A DNA stretch of 64,000 bases from an uncultured Methylocystaceae bacterium (GCA_937870755.1 CALMZV010000145.1:118053-182052); one strand, 5' to 3'; shown: positions 19,245 through 29,704, numbered from the stretch's first letter. Numbers and translations: made by a program. Notes: generated from the letters alone by a model not told the origin.

Positions 19245-20287
19245 GGAACCGTCCTTTCCCGCGCGCACGGCGCGCGCACGATCACGCGCGCGCCCCGACC
19301 GGGCGCGCTGTCCACGCTCAGGCGTCCGCCGATCATCTCGGCCTGCTCGCGCATGCCGGGCAGGCCGTAATGGCCGCGACGCGGCGCCGTCGCGTCGAAC
19401 CCGCGGCCGTCGTCGACGATCTCGACGACGGCCTCGCCGTCGTCGGCGCGCGCGGCGATCCGCACGCGCCCGGCTTGCGCATGGCTTTCGACATTGCGCA
19501 AGGCTTCCTCGACGATGCGATACAGGATTTCCGCATGCTCGCCGCTGAGGCCGGCGATGTCCGGCGCGATCTCGACGGCGGCCGGCAGGCCGGTGCGCGC
19601 GGCGAACCGCGCGCCGGCGCGCTGCAGCGCCGCGCCCAGCCCGTCGAGGCCGGCGCGTTCGAACCGCACCTGCCCGAGCGCGTCGCGCGCCATCTCCAGA
19701 CCCTCGCGCGCGGCCTTGTCGGCGTGCGCAAGCTCCTCTGCGGCGCGCGCCGGCGCGCGGGCGGCCAGCTTGCGCACCAATCCCAGTTGCGCCACCACCG
19801 CGACCAGCGCCTGTACGATCGTATCGTGCAGATCGTGGGCGATCTTCAGACGTTCGCGCATGACGAGCGCAATCCGCGCCTCGGCGTCGGCGCGCGCGCG
19901 CTCGACGCTCGCGCGTTCCTCGGCGAACTGCCGCGCGCGCCGTTCGCGCGCGAGCGTGGCCTCGATCTCGGTGGCGGAATCAGCCGGGGCGGCGAGCAGT
20001 TCGAAACAATTCGCATCCGGCCGCCAGACGACGGATACGCCGAACCGCGCGCCGGAATTGATCGCCAGCGCCGGCAAGGCGAGGCGCGGCGCGCCCGCGC
20101 GCAAACGTGCGAATTCCTCCGCCATGCCGGCGAGCACCGGCGTGTCGAACGCATCGGCGCCGGGCGCGAGCCACTCGGCGAGCGCGCCCTCGGCCGACAG
20201 AACGACCCCGTGCGAAGCGATGCGCGCAATGCCGAGGCCATGGCGCGCGAGCGGGTCGTTCAGGATTTCGGCGGGCGGCGCGATCAT
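19241..20287 (-). CDS. HisKA_3 sensor histidine kinase
   Basis: Kinase of 348 residues without an obvious membrane helix, so probably cytoplasmic. Residues 1-110 look like a small PAS-like sensor domain (GVVLSAEGALAEWLAPGADA). A coiled linker leads to the HisKA_3 motif LKIAHDLHDTIVQALVAVVA, with phospho-accepting His154. The HATPase_c domain shows EEALRNVESHA, VDDGRGFD and HYGLPGMREQA. It is translationally coupled to the NarL regulator downstream. The signal is unknown. Confidence 0.9.
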   Translation of the reverse strand: MIAPPAEILNDPLARHGLGIARIASHGVVLSAEGALAEWLAPGADAFDTPVLAGMAEEFARLRAGAPRLALPALAINSGARFGVSVVWRPDANCFELLAAPADSATEIEATLARERRARQFAEERASVERARADAEARIALVMRERLKIAHDLHDTIVQALVAVVAQLGLVRKLAARAPARAAEELAHADKAAREGLEMARDALGQVRFERAGLDGLGAALQRAGARFAARTGLPAAVEIAPDIAGLSGEHAEILYRIVEEALRNVESHAQAGRVRIAARADDGEAVVEIVDDGRGFDATAPRRGHYGLPGMREQAEMIGGRLSVDSAPGRGARVIVRAPCARERTVP

Positions 20288-20379
20288 GGCGGCAGTCTGC
20301 GCCAAAGGCGCGGCCGAGTCACTTGAAAGGTCGCTGCAAATGTCGGCCGGAACGTCACGTCGGACGCGCCGCGCGCGGT

Positions 20380-21777
20380 TCACGCCGGCCTCGCGTTTCC
20401 TGCGCCGTCGCGAAGAAGATCGACGAGCGCGCGCGCGAAGGCGCGCCATGTCGGCTGGAGAATGCGCGCAGGATCGGCGGTGAGCGTTCCGGCGGCGAAG
20501 CCGCGCACGGTCGCAGCCAGCGCCTGCGGATCGTTGACGCGGAAATACAGCGCGCCGTCGCGGCCGATTTCGCGGAACACCGGAATGTCGCTGCAGATGA
20601 CCGGCTTGCCGACGGCGGCGGCTTCCGACAGCGGCAGCCCGTAGCCTTCCGCATAGGAGGGCGCGAGCACCGCTGTGCAGCGGGCGTAGGCCATGGCGAG
20701 ATCGGCGTCGCTCGCATCGTCGAACCAGAACAGCCGGCGCCCGAATTCGGGGTGGTTGCGCATGTCGTCGATCAGCGCGTCGACATGCCAGCCCTTGCGG
20801 CCGAGAATCGCCAGCCGGGCGTCGAAGCCCGTGCGCCACAGGTCGTCGAATGCGGCGAGCGCGACGCGATGGCCCTTGCGCGGCTCGAGCGCGCCGACGG
20901 CGAGAAAGACCGGCGCGCCGGGCGCGAACGCGGCCGCGATTTGCGGGGAAACATCGCCGGCCGCGCGCGGGGCGAAGTCGGCGCCGATATGCGCATGGCC
21001 GATGCGCAGGCCCGGCCGGGCGGGCAGATCGCGCGCGCGCACGAGCGCGACAAGCTCGTCCGCGACGGTTTGCGAAATGGCGACGATGGCGTCGCTCTGC
21101 ATCAGCGTGCGCGCGAGCCAGCGCGCGAATTCGTCCGGCACGTCGGCATAGGCCGAGCCGGCGTGGAGGATCGGGATGAGATCGTAGAGCACGGTCGCAA
21201 CCGAGCCGCCGGCCGCGCGCACGGCCTCGATCGCGGGCGTGAAATCCACGGTCCAGGCGTTGTCGATGATCAGCAACACGTCGCCGCGCGCCGGCGCGAC
21301 CCCCGCATCGGGCCTCGGCGGCGCGCCCGTCAGCCGCGTGGCGAATTCGTTGCAGGCGACCAGCGCCCCGTTCTCCACGCGCACCGGCGCCGGCGCGTAA
21401 GGCAGGTCGGGTTCGGCGTAGAGCGTTTCGAGCGTGCGGCGTACGACGCGCTGGACGCCCGTGCGATCGTCGCGCGCGACGATGCGCGTGACGTCGACCA
21501 GAAGGCGCGGGCGATCCGCAGGCGCGGGCGCGGGCGCGGCGCCGACCGCGGCGGCTGCGCGCGGGCGCGTCGCGCGTCCGGCGAGCGCGCGTCGCAACCA
21601 CTGCTCGACGGCGCGCACAGGCGTCGCCAGCGCCCAGGCCACGGAATAGATGATCCCTTCGTGGCGGACGCGCGCGAAATTCAGCTCGCGCCGCAGATGG
21701 TCGATCTGGAATTCGAGCAGGCGGATGCGTTCGCGAGCGGCGCGCAGGTCCCGGTCGGTCTGCGTTTCCTCGCCCAC
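20380..21777 (-). CDS. Glycosyltransferase family 4 (mannosyl/rhamnosyl transferase-like)
   Basis: GT-B glycosyltransferase of 465 residues. A helical N-terminus (RIRLLEFQIDHLRREL and a hydrophobic stretch VAWALATPVRAV) precedes the Rossmann domains. The donor-binding C-terminal part shows FLAVGALEPRKGH and the EX7E-type motif in PSYAEGYGLPLSEAAAVGKP. I place the start at the GTG at 21777, 4 bases after the rmd stop; the frame stays open further upstream inside rmd. Because it follows rmd and gmd on the same strand it probably transfers D-rhamnose (or a mannose-derived sugar) to a surface polysaccharide; acceptor unknown. Confidence 0.87.
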   Translation of the reverse strand: MGEETQTDRDLRAARERIRLLEFQIDHLRRELNFARVRHEGIIYSVAWALATPVRAVEQWLRRALAGRATRPRAAAAVGAAPAPAPADRPRLLVDVTRIVARDDRTGVQRVVRRTLETLYAEPDLPYAPAPVRVENGALVACNEFATRLTGAPPRPDAGVAPARGDVLLIIDNAWTVDFTPAIEAVRAAGGSVATVLYDLIPILHAGSAYADVPDEFARWLARTLMQSDAIVAISQTVADELVALVRARDLPARPGLRIGHAHIGADFAPRAAGDVSPQIAAAFAPGAPVFLAVGALEPRKGHRVALAAFDDLWRTGFDARLAILGRKGWHVDALIDDMRNHPEFGRRLFWFDDASDADLAMAYARCTAVLAPSYAEGYGLPLSEAAAVGKPVICSDIPVFREIGRDGALYFRVNDPQALAATVRGFAAGTLTADPARILQPTWRAFARALVDLLRDGAGNARPA

Positions 21778-21781
21778 GCGC

Positions 21782-22753
21782 TTACGCCCCGCGCCGCGCG
21801 CGCCAGTAATCGAGCAGCGCGTCCAATGTCGCCTCGAGCGGGATTTGCGGCGCCCATCCGGTGAGCGCATGCAGCCGCGCGCTGGAGCCGGCCGCGTGCG
21901 GAATGTCGGACGGGCGCATCCGCTCGGGATCGTTCTCGACCGTGAAGGCGCGGCGCGACCTGGCGCGCAGCATTTCCAGAATGTCGCCCACGCGATGGGC
22001 GCGGCCGGAAGCGACGTTGAAGGTTGCGCGCGCGCCCGTGTCCGCCCGCAGCAGCGCCACGTAGGCGGCGGACACGTCGCGCACGTCGAGAAACTCGCGC
22101 ATCGCGTCGAGATTGCCCGTTCGCAACACGGGCGGCCCCCCGGCCTCGATGTCGGCGATCTGCGCGGCGAAGGCCGGCAGCACGAAGCGCGTGTCCTGCC
22201 CCGGTCCGGTGTGGTTGAACGGGCGCACGACGATCAGGCGCTGGTCGGCGCGCAGCACGTCCGGCAGCATGGATTCGGCCGCGGCTTTCGAGCGCGCATA
22301 GGCGTTGGCCGGGGCGAGCGGCGTCGTCTCGTCGGCGGGGCCCGAGCGGAAATTCTCGCCGTAGGTCTCGCTGGAGGAGACGAAGAAGAAGGTCGCGCCC
22401 GGCGCATGATGGGCGAGCGCGCTCGCAAGCTCGAGCGTGCCGTCGAAATTCACGCGCCAGGTTTCCTCCGCCGCTTTCAGGCTGGCGCCGGCGGAGGATT
22501 GGGCGGCCAGATGGAGGACGAGGTCGGGTTTGAAGTCGGCGACCAACCGCGTCATCGCAGCGGCGTCCGTCACATGGCCTTCGGCCGTGCGCCAGCCCTC
22601 GCGCGCGGCGGTCTCGCCGGGCAGGCGCAGAAGCAGGCGGTCAGCGTGCGGAAAAGCCGCGACCAGCGCGGGCGCCAGATGAGCGCCGACGAAGCCCGTG
22701 CCGCCGGTCAGGAGGATGCGCGCAGCGCGCGATGCGTCGGCGGCCGGCGCCAT
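21782..22753 (-). CDS. rmd: GDP-6-deoxy-D-mannose reductase (Rmd-like)
   Basis: Extended SDR of 323 residues. The NAD(P) motif LLTGGTGFVG is at about 14-23; the active site has SSSETYG and YARSK. The FNHTGPGQ segment is typical of Rmd, which reduces GDP-4-keto-6-deoxymannose to GDP-D-rhamnose. It begins 5 bases after gmd, whose product is its substrate. A GDP-fucose synthase (3,5-epimerase/reductase) is the alternative but is usually distinguished by other active-site sequence, and the RPFNHTGPGQ segment argues for Rmd. Confidence 0.82.
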   Translation of the reverse strand: MAPAADASRAARILLTGGTGFVGAHLAPALVAAFPHADRLLLRLPGETAAREGWRTAEGHVTDAAAMTRLVADFKPDLVLHLAAQSSAGASLKAAEETWRVNFDGTLELASALAHHAPGATFFFVSSSETYGENFRSGPADETTPLAPANAYARSKAAAESMLPDVLRADQRLIVVRPFNHTGPGQDTRFVLPAFAAQIADIEAGGPPVLRTGNLDAMREFLDVRDVSAAYVALLRADTGARATFNVASGRAHRVGDILEMLRARSRRAFTVENDPERMRPSDIPHAAGSSARLHALTGWAPQIPLEATLDALLDYWRARRGA

Positions 22754-22758
22754 GCGCG

Positions 22759-23808
<1,050 letters not shown>

Positions 23809-23866
23809 TTAGCAAAGGGGGCTGCGAGCGGCAAGGCGCGGTCCCGCGGGCGCCGCGCAGCGCCCC

Positions 23867-24673
23867 TCACGCGTCGTTGAAAACAGGCTTTCTCCTGGCC
23901 ATTTCGGCGCGCACCGCCTCGATCTGGTTGGGGCTGCCGATCAGGCGCACCTGTTCCTTGGATTCCGCCATCAGGCCGGTGCGGGCATCGGTCGCGACGG
24001 CCAGGTTCAGGAGGCGCTTGGCGGCGCGGATCGCATCCGGGTTCTTGTTGGCGATTTCGCGCGCATAGTCGAGCGCCTCGGCGCGCGGGTCGGCGCAGAC
24101 GCGGGTGACGAACCCATACTCCTTCGCCTCCACCCCATTGAAAATACGACCCGAATAGGTGAGGTCGCGCACCACGTCCTCGCGCGCCAGATGGCGCATG
24201 AGCTGCGTGCCGGCCACATCCGGCACCAGGCCCCAGCGGATCTCCATGACCGAGAACCGGCAGTCGGCGGTGGAAAAGCGCATGTCGGCGCCGAGCGCGA
24301 CCTGGAAGCCGCCGCCGAACGCCACGCCGTGCACGGCCGCGATGACCGGCACGGGCAGTTCGCGCCAGGCCCACGCCGCCCATTGCGGGCGGTTGGCGGG
24401 GCCGTGGCTGCGGGCGGTCAGGTCGCGCAGGCCCGCCAGCGCCTCGCCCTGGTTCTTCATCGCCTCCATGCGGCCCATGTCGAGACCGGCGCAGAAGGCG
24501 CGGCCCTCGCCCGACAGCACCACCGCGCGCAGGCCCTTCATCTGCGCCAGTTGCGCGGCCGCCTCGATCAGGGCGTCGAACATCGCCTCGTCGAGCGCGT
24601 TCATCTTGTCGGCGCGGATGAGGCGCACGTCGGCGACGCCGTCCTTCAGATCGATCGAAACCCTGTCCTTCAT
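23867..24673 (-). CDS. Enoyl-CoA hydratase/isomerase family protein
   Basis: Crotonase of 268 residues. GRAFCAGLDMGRM gives the first oxyanion-hole segment and VHGVAFGGGFQVALGADMR the second. MEIRWGLVPDVAGTQLM replaces the usual catalytic Glu-containing loop with a Glu near the start and an Asp in PDVAGT, so hydratase versus isomerase is unclear. It lies 40 bases downstream of the FAD dehydrogenase on the same strand, within a cluster of acyl-CoA genes. Substrate unknown. Confidence 0.86.
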   Translation of the reverse strand: MKDRVSIDLKDGVADVRLIRADKMNALDEAMFDALIEAAAQLAQMKGLRAVVLSGEGRAFCAGLDMGRMEAMKNQGEALAGLRDLTARSHGPANRPQWAAWAWRELPVPVIAAVHGVAFGGGFQVALGADMRFSTADCRFSVMEIRWGLVPDVAGTQLMRHLAREDVVRDLTYSGRIFNGVEAKEYGFVTRVCADPRAEALDYAREIANKNPDAIRAAKRLLNLAVATDARTGLMAESKEQVRLIGSPNQIEAVRAEMARRKPVFNDA

Positions 24674-24713
24674 GCGTTTCCCTCCGGTTCGGTTTTTGGT
24701 GTCGGCCGGCTCA

Positions 24714-26147
24714 TTACAGCACTTTGCCGGGGTTGAGAATGTTCAGCGGATCGAGCGTGGCTTTCAGCGCGCGCATGATTTCGAGCGCGGTGGGGTCTTT
24801 CACGCGGACCAGCAGGTCGCGCTTCAGCACGCCGATCCCGTGTTCGGCGGAGATGGAGCCGTGCAGATCGGCGACGATGGCGTGCACGATGTCGTTGGCC
24901 TGCGTCCAGAGCGCGAGGAACTGCCGCCTGTCGGCGCCGACGGGTTGCGAGAGGTTGTAGTGGATGTTGCCGTCGCCGAGATGGCCGAAGGCGACGATGC
25001 GCACGCCGGGGATCGCCGCGCGCACGGCTGCGTCCGCTTTCGCCAGAAAATCGGGAACCCGGGAAACGGGCACGGACACGTCGTGCTTGATCGAGCCGCC
25101 TTCGTGTTTCTGCACTTCCGACAGGTTTTCGCGCAGCCGCCAGAACGCCGCGCGCTGATCGAGCGAAGCGGCGATGGCCGCGTCCTCCACCAGGTCGCGC
25201 TCCATCGCGGCGGCGAGCAGGCTTTCCATCGACTCCTCGAGCGCGCCGTCGAGTTGCGAGGCGATTTCGATCAGCACATACCAGGCGTGCGGCGCGGCGA
25301 AGGGGTCGCGCGCGTTCGCCGCGTGGCGCACGACGAATTCGAGGCCGATGCGCGGCATCAGTTCGAAGGTCTTGAGATCGCCGCCCGCGCGTTCCTGCGC
25401 CAACGCGAGAAGGTCGAGCGCGGCCTGCGGGGTCGCGAGGCCGACGATGGCGGTCGCGCGCGCGCGCGGCCGCGGAAACAGTTTCAGCGTGGCCGCGGTG
25501 ATGACGCCGAGCGTGCCTTCGGCGCCCATGAACAGATGTTTGAGATCGTAGCCGGTGTTGTCCTTGCGCAGTTTGGAGAGGCCGTTCAGCACGCGCCCGT
25601 CGGCGAGCACGACTTCCAGCCCCAGCACCAGATCGCGCGCATTGCCGTAGGCGATGACGGCGGTTCCGCCGGCGTTGGTCGACAGATTGCCGCCGATCGT
25701 GGCCGAGCCTTCGGCGGCGAGCGACAGCGGGAAGAGTCGGTCGGCGCCGTCCGCCGCCTGTTGCGCGGCCAGAAGCGTGACCCCCGCCTCCACGGTCATG
25801 GCGTTGGCCGGGGCGTCGATCTCGCGCACGCGGCTCATCCGCTTGAGCGAGAGCACGATCTCGTCGCCGCGCGGGGAGGGAATCTGCCCGCCGACAAGAC
25901 CCGTGCCGCCGCCCTGCGGCACGATCCTCCAGCCGTGCGCGCTCGCCTGTTTCATGACGCCGGCGACCTCCGCCGTCGAACCCGGCAGCACCACACAGCG
26001 CGCCGCGCCGCGCCACAGGCCGCGCTCCTCCACCAGGAACGGCGCCATGTCGTGCGCGTCGGCGAGCACATGCGCCGCGCCGACGATGCGCGCGAGCGTG
26101 GCGCGCGGATCCTGGTCTGTCGTTTCGGTCGCGGCGTTCGTCGTCAT
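24714..26147 (-). CDS. FAD-linked dehydrogenase, GlcD/D-2-hydroxyglutarate dehydrogenase-like
   Basis: Flavoprotein of 477 residues with the PCMH FAD-binding domain (IVPQGGGTGLVGGQIP, then SAEGSATIGGNLSTNAGG) and a GlcD-type C-terminal domain with FGHLGDGNIHYN and SAEHGIGVLKRDLL. These are the signatures of D-2-hydroxyacid dehydrogenases such as D-lactate, glycolate subunit D and D-2-hydroxyglutarate dehydrogenase. It oxidises a 2-hydroxyacid and passes electrons to a quinone or electron transfer flavoprotein. Start codon faces the divergent SDR gene across a 108-base gap. Confidence 0.9.
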   Translation of the reverse strand: MTTNAATETTDQDPRATLARIVGAAHVLADAHDMAPFLVEERGLWRGAARCVVLPGSTAEVAGVMKQASAHGWRIVPQGGGTGLVGGQIPSPRGDEIVLSLKRMSRVREIDAPANAMTVEAGVTLLAAQQAADGADRLFPLSLAAEGSATIGGNLSTNAGGTAVIAYGNARDLVLGLEVVLADGRVLNGLSKLRKDNTGYDLKHLFMGAEGTLGVITAATLKLFPRPRARATAIVGLATPQAALDLLALAQERAGGDLKTFELMPRIGLEFVVRHAANARDPFAAPHAWYVLIEIASQLDGALEESMESLLAAAMERDLVEDAAIAASLDQRAAFWRLRENLSEVQKHEGGSIKHDVSVPVSRVPDFLAKADAAVRAAIPGVRIVAFGHLGDGNIHYNLSQPVGADRRQFLALWTQANDIVHAIVADLHGSISAEHGIGVLKRDLLVRVKDPTALEIMRALKATLDPLNILNPGKVL

Positions 26148-26255
26148 GGGGCGGCGAGTTCATCACGAAGCGCGGGCGCGGCGCAACCGGCGCGCGCATT
26201 GCCGGCCGGGCCGGCGCTTTCTATGCTCGGCGCAAACGCGGCGCGGGGAGGGCGC

Positions 26256-27080
26256 ATGGGTTCGGTCATCGAAGGCGGCGTCGCCGTCGTCACGGGCGCG
26301 GGGTCCGGCATCGGCCGGGCGCTGGCGCAGAGGCTCGCTGCGCGCGGCGCGGCGCTTGCGCTCGCAGACATCGACGGGGCCGGGCTGGGCGAGACGGCCG
26401 CGCTCTGCCGGCAGGCCGGCGCGCGCGTGAGCGAACATGTGCTCGATGTCGCCGACGCCGCGGCGGTCGCCGCGCTGCCGGCGGCGGTCGTGGCCGCGCA
26501 CGGGGGCGTGACGCTGCTCGTCAACAACGCCGGCGTCGCGCTCGCGGGCACGTTCGCGCAGACCTCGCTCGAGGATTTCGAATGGCTGATGGCGATCAAT
26601 TTCTGGGGGCCGGTGCGCATGTGCAAGGCTTTCCTGCCGGAGCTTCAACGCGCCCCGCAGGCGCATATCGTCAACCTGTCGAGCCTTTTCGGGCTGATCG
26701 CGCCGGAGGGCCAGGTCGCCTATTGCGCCAGCAAGTTCGGCCTGCGCGGCTTTTCCGAAAGCCTGCGTCATGAACTCGCCGGGGCCAATGTCGGGCTCAC
26801 GGTCGTCCATCCCGGCGGCGTCGCCACCAATATCGCGGCGCGGGCGCGCGTTCCCGCTTCCGTCAATTCCGCGGAACTGGCCGAACGCGCCGCGCGGTTC
26901 TCGAAAATGCTGTCCATGCCGCCGCAAGAGGCCGCGCGCATCATTCTGGCGGCGGTCGACCGGCGCGCGCCGCGCGTGCTTGTGGGCGCTGACGCCAGAC
27001 GCGGCGACGTGTTGCAGCGCCTTTCGCCCGGCGGCTACTGGAAGCCGATGAAAAAAGCGCTCGAACGCGCCATGAAGTGA
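26256..27080 (+). CDS. Short-chain dehydrogenase/reductase
   Basis: Classical SDR of 274 residues: VVTGAGSGIGRALA, NNAGVALAGT, catalytic Ser in VNLSSLFG, YCASK for Tyr/Lys, and a C-terminal hydrophobic/basic tail. The ATG at 26256 is preceded by GGGGAGGG; the frame is open far upstream, but that region is antisense to the FAD dehydrogenase. It is followed by an esterase with its start 8 bases after the stop. Substrate is probably a hydrophobic alcohol or ketone; this is inference from the neighbours. Confidence 0.88.
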   Translation: MGSVIEGGVAVVTGAGSGIGRALAQRLAARGAALALADIDGAGLGETAALCRQAGARVSEHVLDVADAAAVAALPAAVVAAHGGVTLLVNNAGVALAGTFAQTSLEDFEWLMAINFWGPVRMCKAFLPELQRAPQAHIVNLSSLFGLIAPEGQVAYCASKFGLRGFSESLRHELAGANVGLTVVHPGGVATNIAARARVPASVNSAELAERAARFSKMLSMPPQEAARIILAAVDRRAPRVLVGADARRGDVLQRLSPGGYWKPMKKALERAMK

Positions 27081-27088
27081 GGAGCGAC

Positions 27089-28027
27089 ATGGCGAGCCTG
27101 CGCGCCCATGCGGTGAACTTTCTGCTCCGCCACACGGTGAAACGGAAGTTCGCCGCCATGACCTCGCCCATGGACGCGCGCGCGGCCATGACCGCGCGCC
27201 CGCCCCGCGCGCCGCGCGGCGTGCGGTTCACGCAGGCGTTCCTCGGCGACGTGCCGGGCGAGTGGGCCGAGGCGCCTGATCCGCGCGCGCATATGCTCTA
27301 TCTGCACGGCGGCGGCTACATGGCCATGTCGCCAGCCACCCATCGCACCATCACGGGCGGGTTCGCGCGGCGCGGCTTTCGCGTGTTCGCGGCGGATTAT
27401 CGGCTGGCGCCGGAACATCCCTATCCGGCGGCGGTGGAGGATGCGCTCGCCGCATGGCGGGGGCTGCGGGGCGCGGTCGACGGGCCGATCGTGGTGGCGG
27501 GCGATTCGGCCGGCGGCGGGCTGGCGCTGGCGCTGCTGGTCGCGCTGCGCGACGCCGGCGAGGCGGCGGCCGCCGGCGCCTGCCTGTTCTCGCCGTGGAC
27601 GGATCTCGCGGCCACCGGCGCCTCGCTCGTCTTCAACCGCAAGCGCGACCCCATGCTGCTGTCGGAGGGGATCGCCGAGATCGCGCGGCTCTATCACGCC
27701 CACGCCGATCCGCGCGCCCCGCTGGTTTCGCCGCTCTATGCCGACTACGCCGGCCTGCCGCCGCTGCGGTTCTTCGTCGGCGCGGAGGAGGTGCTGCTGG
27801 ACGATTCGCGTCGCGCGGCCGAACGCGCGCGGGCGGCGGGCGTTGCGGCGGACATCGCGATCTGGCGCGGCGTGCCGCACGTCTGGCCGATCGTCGGCGA
27901 GTTCCTGCCCGAGGCGCGGCGCGCGATGAACGAGGCGGCGCAGTTCCTGCACGATGCGGCGCAAGCCGCGCCCTCGCGGGCGCAAGCCGCGCCCTCGCGG
28001 GGGCATGCCGCGCGCGCCGGCGAATGA
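27089..28027 (+). CDS. Alpha/beta hydrolase, hormone-sensitive-lipase family (family IV esterase)
   Basis: Esterase of 312 residues. The oxyanion-hole motif HGGGY and the nucleophile elbow GDSAGGG are both present, with the Asp in DPRAPLVSPLY and a His in GVPHVWPI. I start at ATG 27089, where GAGGAG lies 5 bases upstream, instead of the GTG at 27077 overlapping the SDR stop. The last 25 residues are Ala/Arg-rich and come from a duplicated 21-base unit. It probably hydrolyses a short- to medium-chain ester that feeds the neighbouring acyl-CoA enzymes. Confidence 0.87.
   Translation: MASLRAHAVNFLLRHTVKRKFAAMTSPMDARAAMTARPPRAPRGVRFTQAFLGDVPGEWAEAPDPRAHMLYLHGGGYMAMSPATHRTITGGFARRGFRVFAADYRLAPEHPYPAAVEDALAAWRGLRGAVDGPIVVAGDSAGGGLALALLVALRDAGEAAAAGACLFSPWTDLAATGASLVFNRKRDPMLLSEGIAEIARLYHAHADPRAPLVSPLYADYAGLPPLRFFVGAEEVLLDDSRRAAERARAAGVAADIAIWRGVPHVWPIVGEFLPEARRAMNEAAQFLHDAAQAAPSRAQAAPSRGHAARAGE
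27960..28001 (+). repeat. Two perfect copies of a 21-bp tandem repeat in the esterase 3' end
   Basis: The unit beginning CGCAAGCCGCGCCC is repeated exactly at 27960-27980 and 27981-28001 and encodes a duplicated AQAAPSR block; a decayed third copy follows. In-frame unit length means copy-number change would only lengthen the tail. Confidence 0.85.
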
Positions 28028-28085
28028 TCCCAAACCCATCGAAGCGGATCGCGCGCGTCGCGTGCGACAGGAAGAGAGAGAACGC

Positions 28086-28862
28086 ATGCGCGCAGGCAGA
28101 ATCGAAACGCAGGTCGAATCCGGCATCGGCTGGCTGATTTTCGACAATGTCAGACGCCGCAACGCCATGTCGGTCGCCATGTGGCGCGGCGCGGCCGAAG
28201 CGATCGCGGCGTTCGAACGCGACGACCGGGTGCGCGTGATCGTGATGCGTGGGGCGGGCGAGGAGGCGTTCGTCTCCGGCGCGGATATTTCCGAGTTCGA
28301 GAAGGTGCGCGGCGACGCGCAGGCCGCGCAGGAATACGAAGCGATTTCGGGCGAGGCGTTCGCCGCGCTCGAAAACGTCTCCAAACCGCTGATCGCGATG
28401 ATCCGTGGCTTCTGTTTCGGCGGCGGCGTCGCGGTGGCGATGAAGGCCGACATCCGCATCGCGGAAGCCGGCTCGCTGTTCGCCATCCCCGCCGCGCGGC
28501 TCGGCATCGCCTATCCGCCGGCCTCGGTGCGCGACCTGGTTTCGCTCGTCGGCCCGGCGCACGCCAAGGACATTCTGTTCTCGGCGCGCCGGCTCGACTC
28601 GGCGGAGGCGGCCGTCATCGGCCTCGTCAATCGCGTCAGCGCGCCGGGCGCGCTCGAAAAGGACGTGCGCGATCTCGCCGCCACGCTCGTCGACAACGCC
28701 CCGCTCGCCATCCGCGCCGCCAAAGCCTTCGTCGACCAATATGCGCGCGGCGCGCCGGACCGGACGGCCGAACTCGTCGCGCTGTGTTTCGACAGCGCCG
28801 ACTACGCGGAAGGCCGGCGCGCGTTCATGGAAAAGCGCCGCCCGGCGTTTCGCGGCTGTTGA
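28086..28862 (+). CDS. Enoyl-CoA hydratase/isomerase family protein
   Basis: Crotonase of 258 residues. The first CoA segment is EEAFVSGADISEFEK, the second IRGFCFGGGVAVAMKADIR, followed by IPAARLGIAYPPASVRDLVSLVG where the usual GGT/GGxxR loop is replaced by PPASV. ATG 28086 has a purine-rich GAGAGAGAA before it. It lies 58 bases after the esterase and before a GntR regulator in the same direction. Function within acyl-CoA catabolism is likely, exact reaction not determinable. Confidence 0.87.
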   Translation: MRAGRIETQVESGIGWLIFDNVRRRNAMSVAMWRGAAEAIAAFERDDRVRVIVMRGAGEEAFVSGADISEFEKVRGDAQAAQEYEAISGEAFAALENVSKPLIAMIRGFCFGGGVAVAMKADIRIAEAGSLFAIPAARLGIAYPPASVRDLVSLVGPAHAKDILFSARRLDSAEAAVIGLVNRVSAPGALEKDVRDLAATLVDNAPLAIRAAKAFVDQYARGAPDRTAELVALCFDSADYAEGRRAFMEKRRPAFRGC

Positions 28863-28879
28863 CGCCGCCGCGCCGCGCA

Positions 28880-28907
28880 TTGACAGGGTCCGACCGCTCC
28901 GTAAGAA
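28880..28907 (+). promoter_or_regulatory. Candidate sigma-70 promoter of the GntR gene
   Basis: TTGACA (28880-28885) and TAAGAA (28902-28907) are separated by 16 bases. Transcription would begin near 28915, which argues for the ATG at 28938 as start. TGTCGGACA and CAATATTG follow just downstream and could be operator sequence for the FCD-type GntR regulator. Confidence 0.45.
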
Positions 28908-28937
28908 ATGGCTGTCGGACAATATTGGTTGCATTTC

Positions 28938-29618
28938 ATGGTTGCGCCGCAGCAAAAACCGGACGCAGACGGCTCGCCCGGCCTCGTCTACCGCGGTATC
29001 GTCGACGGACTCTATCGCGGCCGTTATGTGCCGGGCCAACGGCTGGTGGAGGCCGACCTCACGCGCGATTTCGACGTGGGGCGCGGCTCGGTGCGCGAGG
29101 CGCTGAACCGGCTGGCCGCCGAAGGCATCGTGTCGATGAACCTGCACCGCAGCGCGGTCGTGCGGTCGCTCTCGCGCGCTGAGGCGCGCGACATCGTGAA
29201 ACTGCTGGAAGTGCTGAACGGGTTCGCCGCGCGGCTGGCCGCCGATCGGATCGGCGAGCAGGACAACCGCAAGGCTCTCGACGAGGCGTTTTCGCATCTG
29301 ATCGCCGACGACGTGCGGCGCGACTTCCTGCGGTTCGCGCGCGCGCGCAACGCTTTCTACAAGACCATCGTGGCGATCGGCGGCAACGGCGAACTCGCGC
29401 GGCTGATGCCGCGCACCAACGTGGACCTGCTGCGCGTGCAGTTCCGGTCCTATTGGCCGGCCGAGGACGAGGTGCGTGTGGAGAACTATCGCGCGATCTA
29501 CGAAGCGATCCGCGACGGCGCGGGGCGGAAGGCGAAAGCGGCCGCCAAGACGCATATCCGGCGCATCGGCGAAATGGTCGACGCCCTGCCGGACGCGGCC
29601 TTCACGAGCGAAAAATAG
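28938..29618 (+). CDS. GntR-family (FCD domain) transcriptional regulator
   Basis: Regulator of about 226 residues with an N-terminal winged helix (YVPGQRLVEADLTRDFDVGRGSVREALNRLAAEGIV) and an all-helical FCD ligand domain (LLEVLNGFAARLAADRI, then FYKTIVAIGGNGEL with a metal- or acid-binding pattern, and THIRRIGEMVDAL). FCD-type GntR proteins usually respond to organic acids or acyl-CoA esters and control nearby catabolic genes. An in-frame ATG at 28908 would add 10 residues, but it would overlap the promoter I infer. A strong terminator follows. Confidence 0.88.
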   Translation: MVAPQQKPDADGSPGLVYRGIVDGLYRGRYVPGQRLVEADLTRDFDVGRGSVREALNRLAAEGIVSMNLHRSAVVRSLSRAEARDIVKLLEVLNGFAARLAADRIGEQDNRKALDEAFSHLIADDVRRDFLRFARARNAFYKTIVAIGGNGELARLMPRTNVDLLRVQFRSYWPAEDEVRVENYRAIYEAIRDGAGRKAKAAAKTHIRRIGEMVDALPDAAFTSEK

Positions 29619-29665
29619 CGCGTCTTCGGCCGCCTGAGGCGCGCGCGAGGATTTCGTTCAATGAC

Positions 29666-29693
29666 ACGACGCGCGCAGACGCGCGTCGTTTTT
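29666..29693 (+). terminator. Intrinsic terminator after the GntR gene
   Basis: Perfect 10-bp stem ACGACGCGCG/CGCGCGTCGT (29666-29675, 29680-29689) with a CAGA loop and a TTTTT tail (29689-29693). Confidence 0.88.
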
Positions 29694-29704
29694 CGTTCGA
29701 TAAC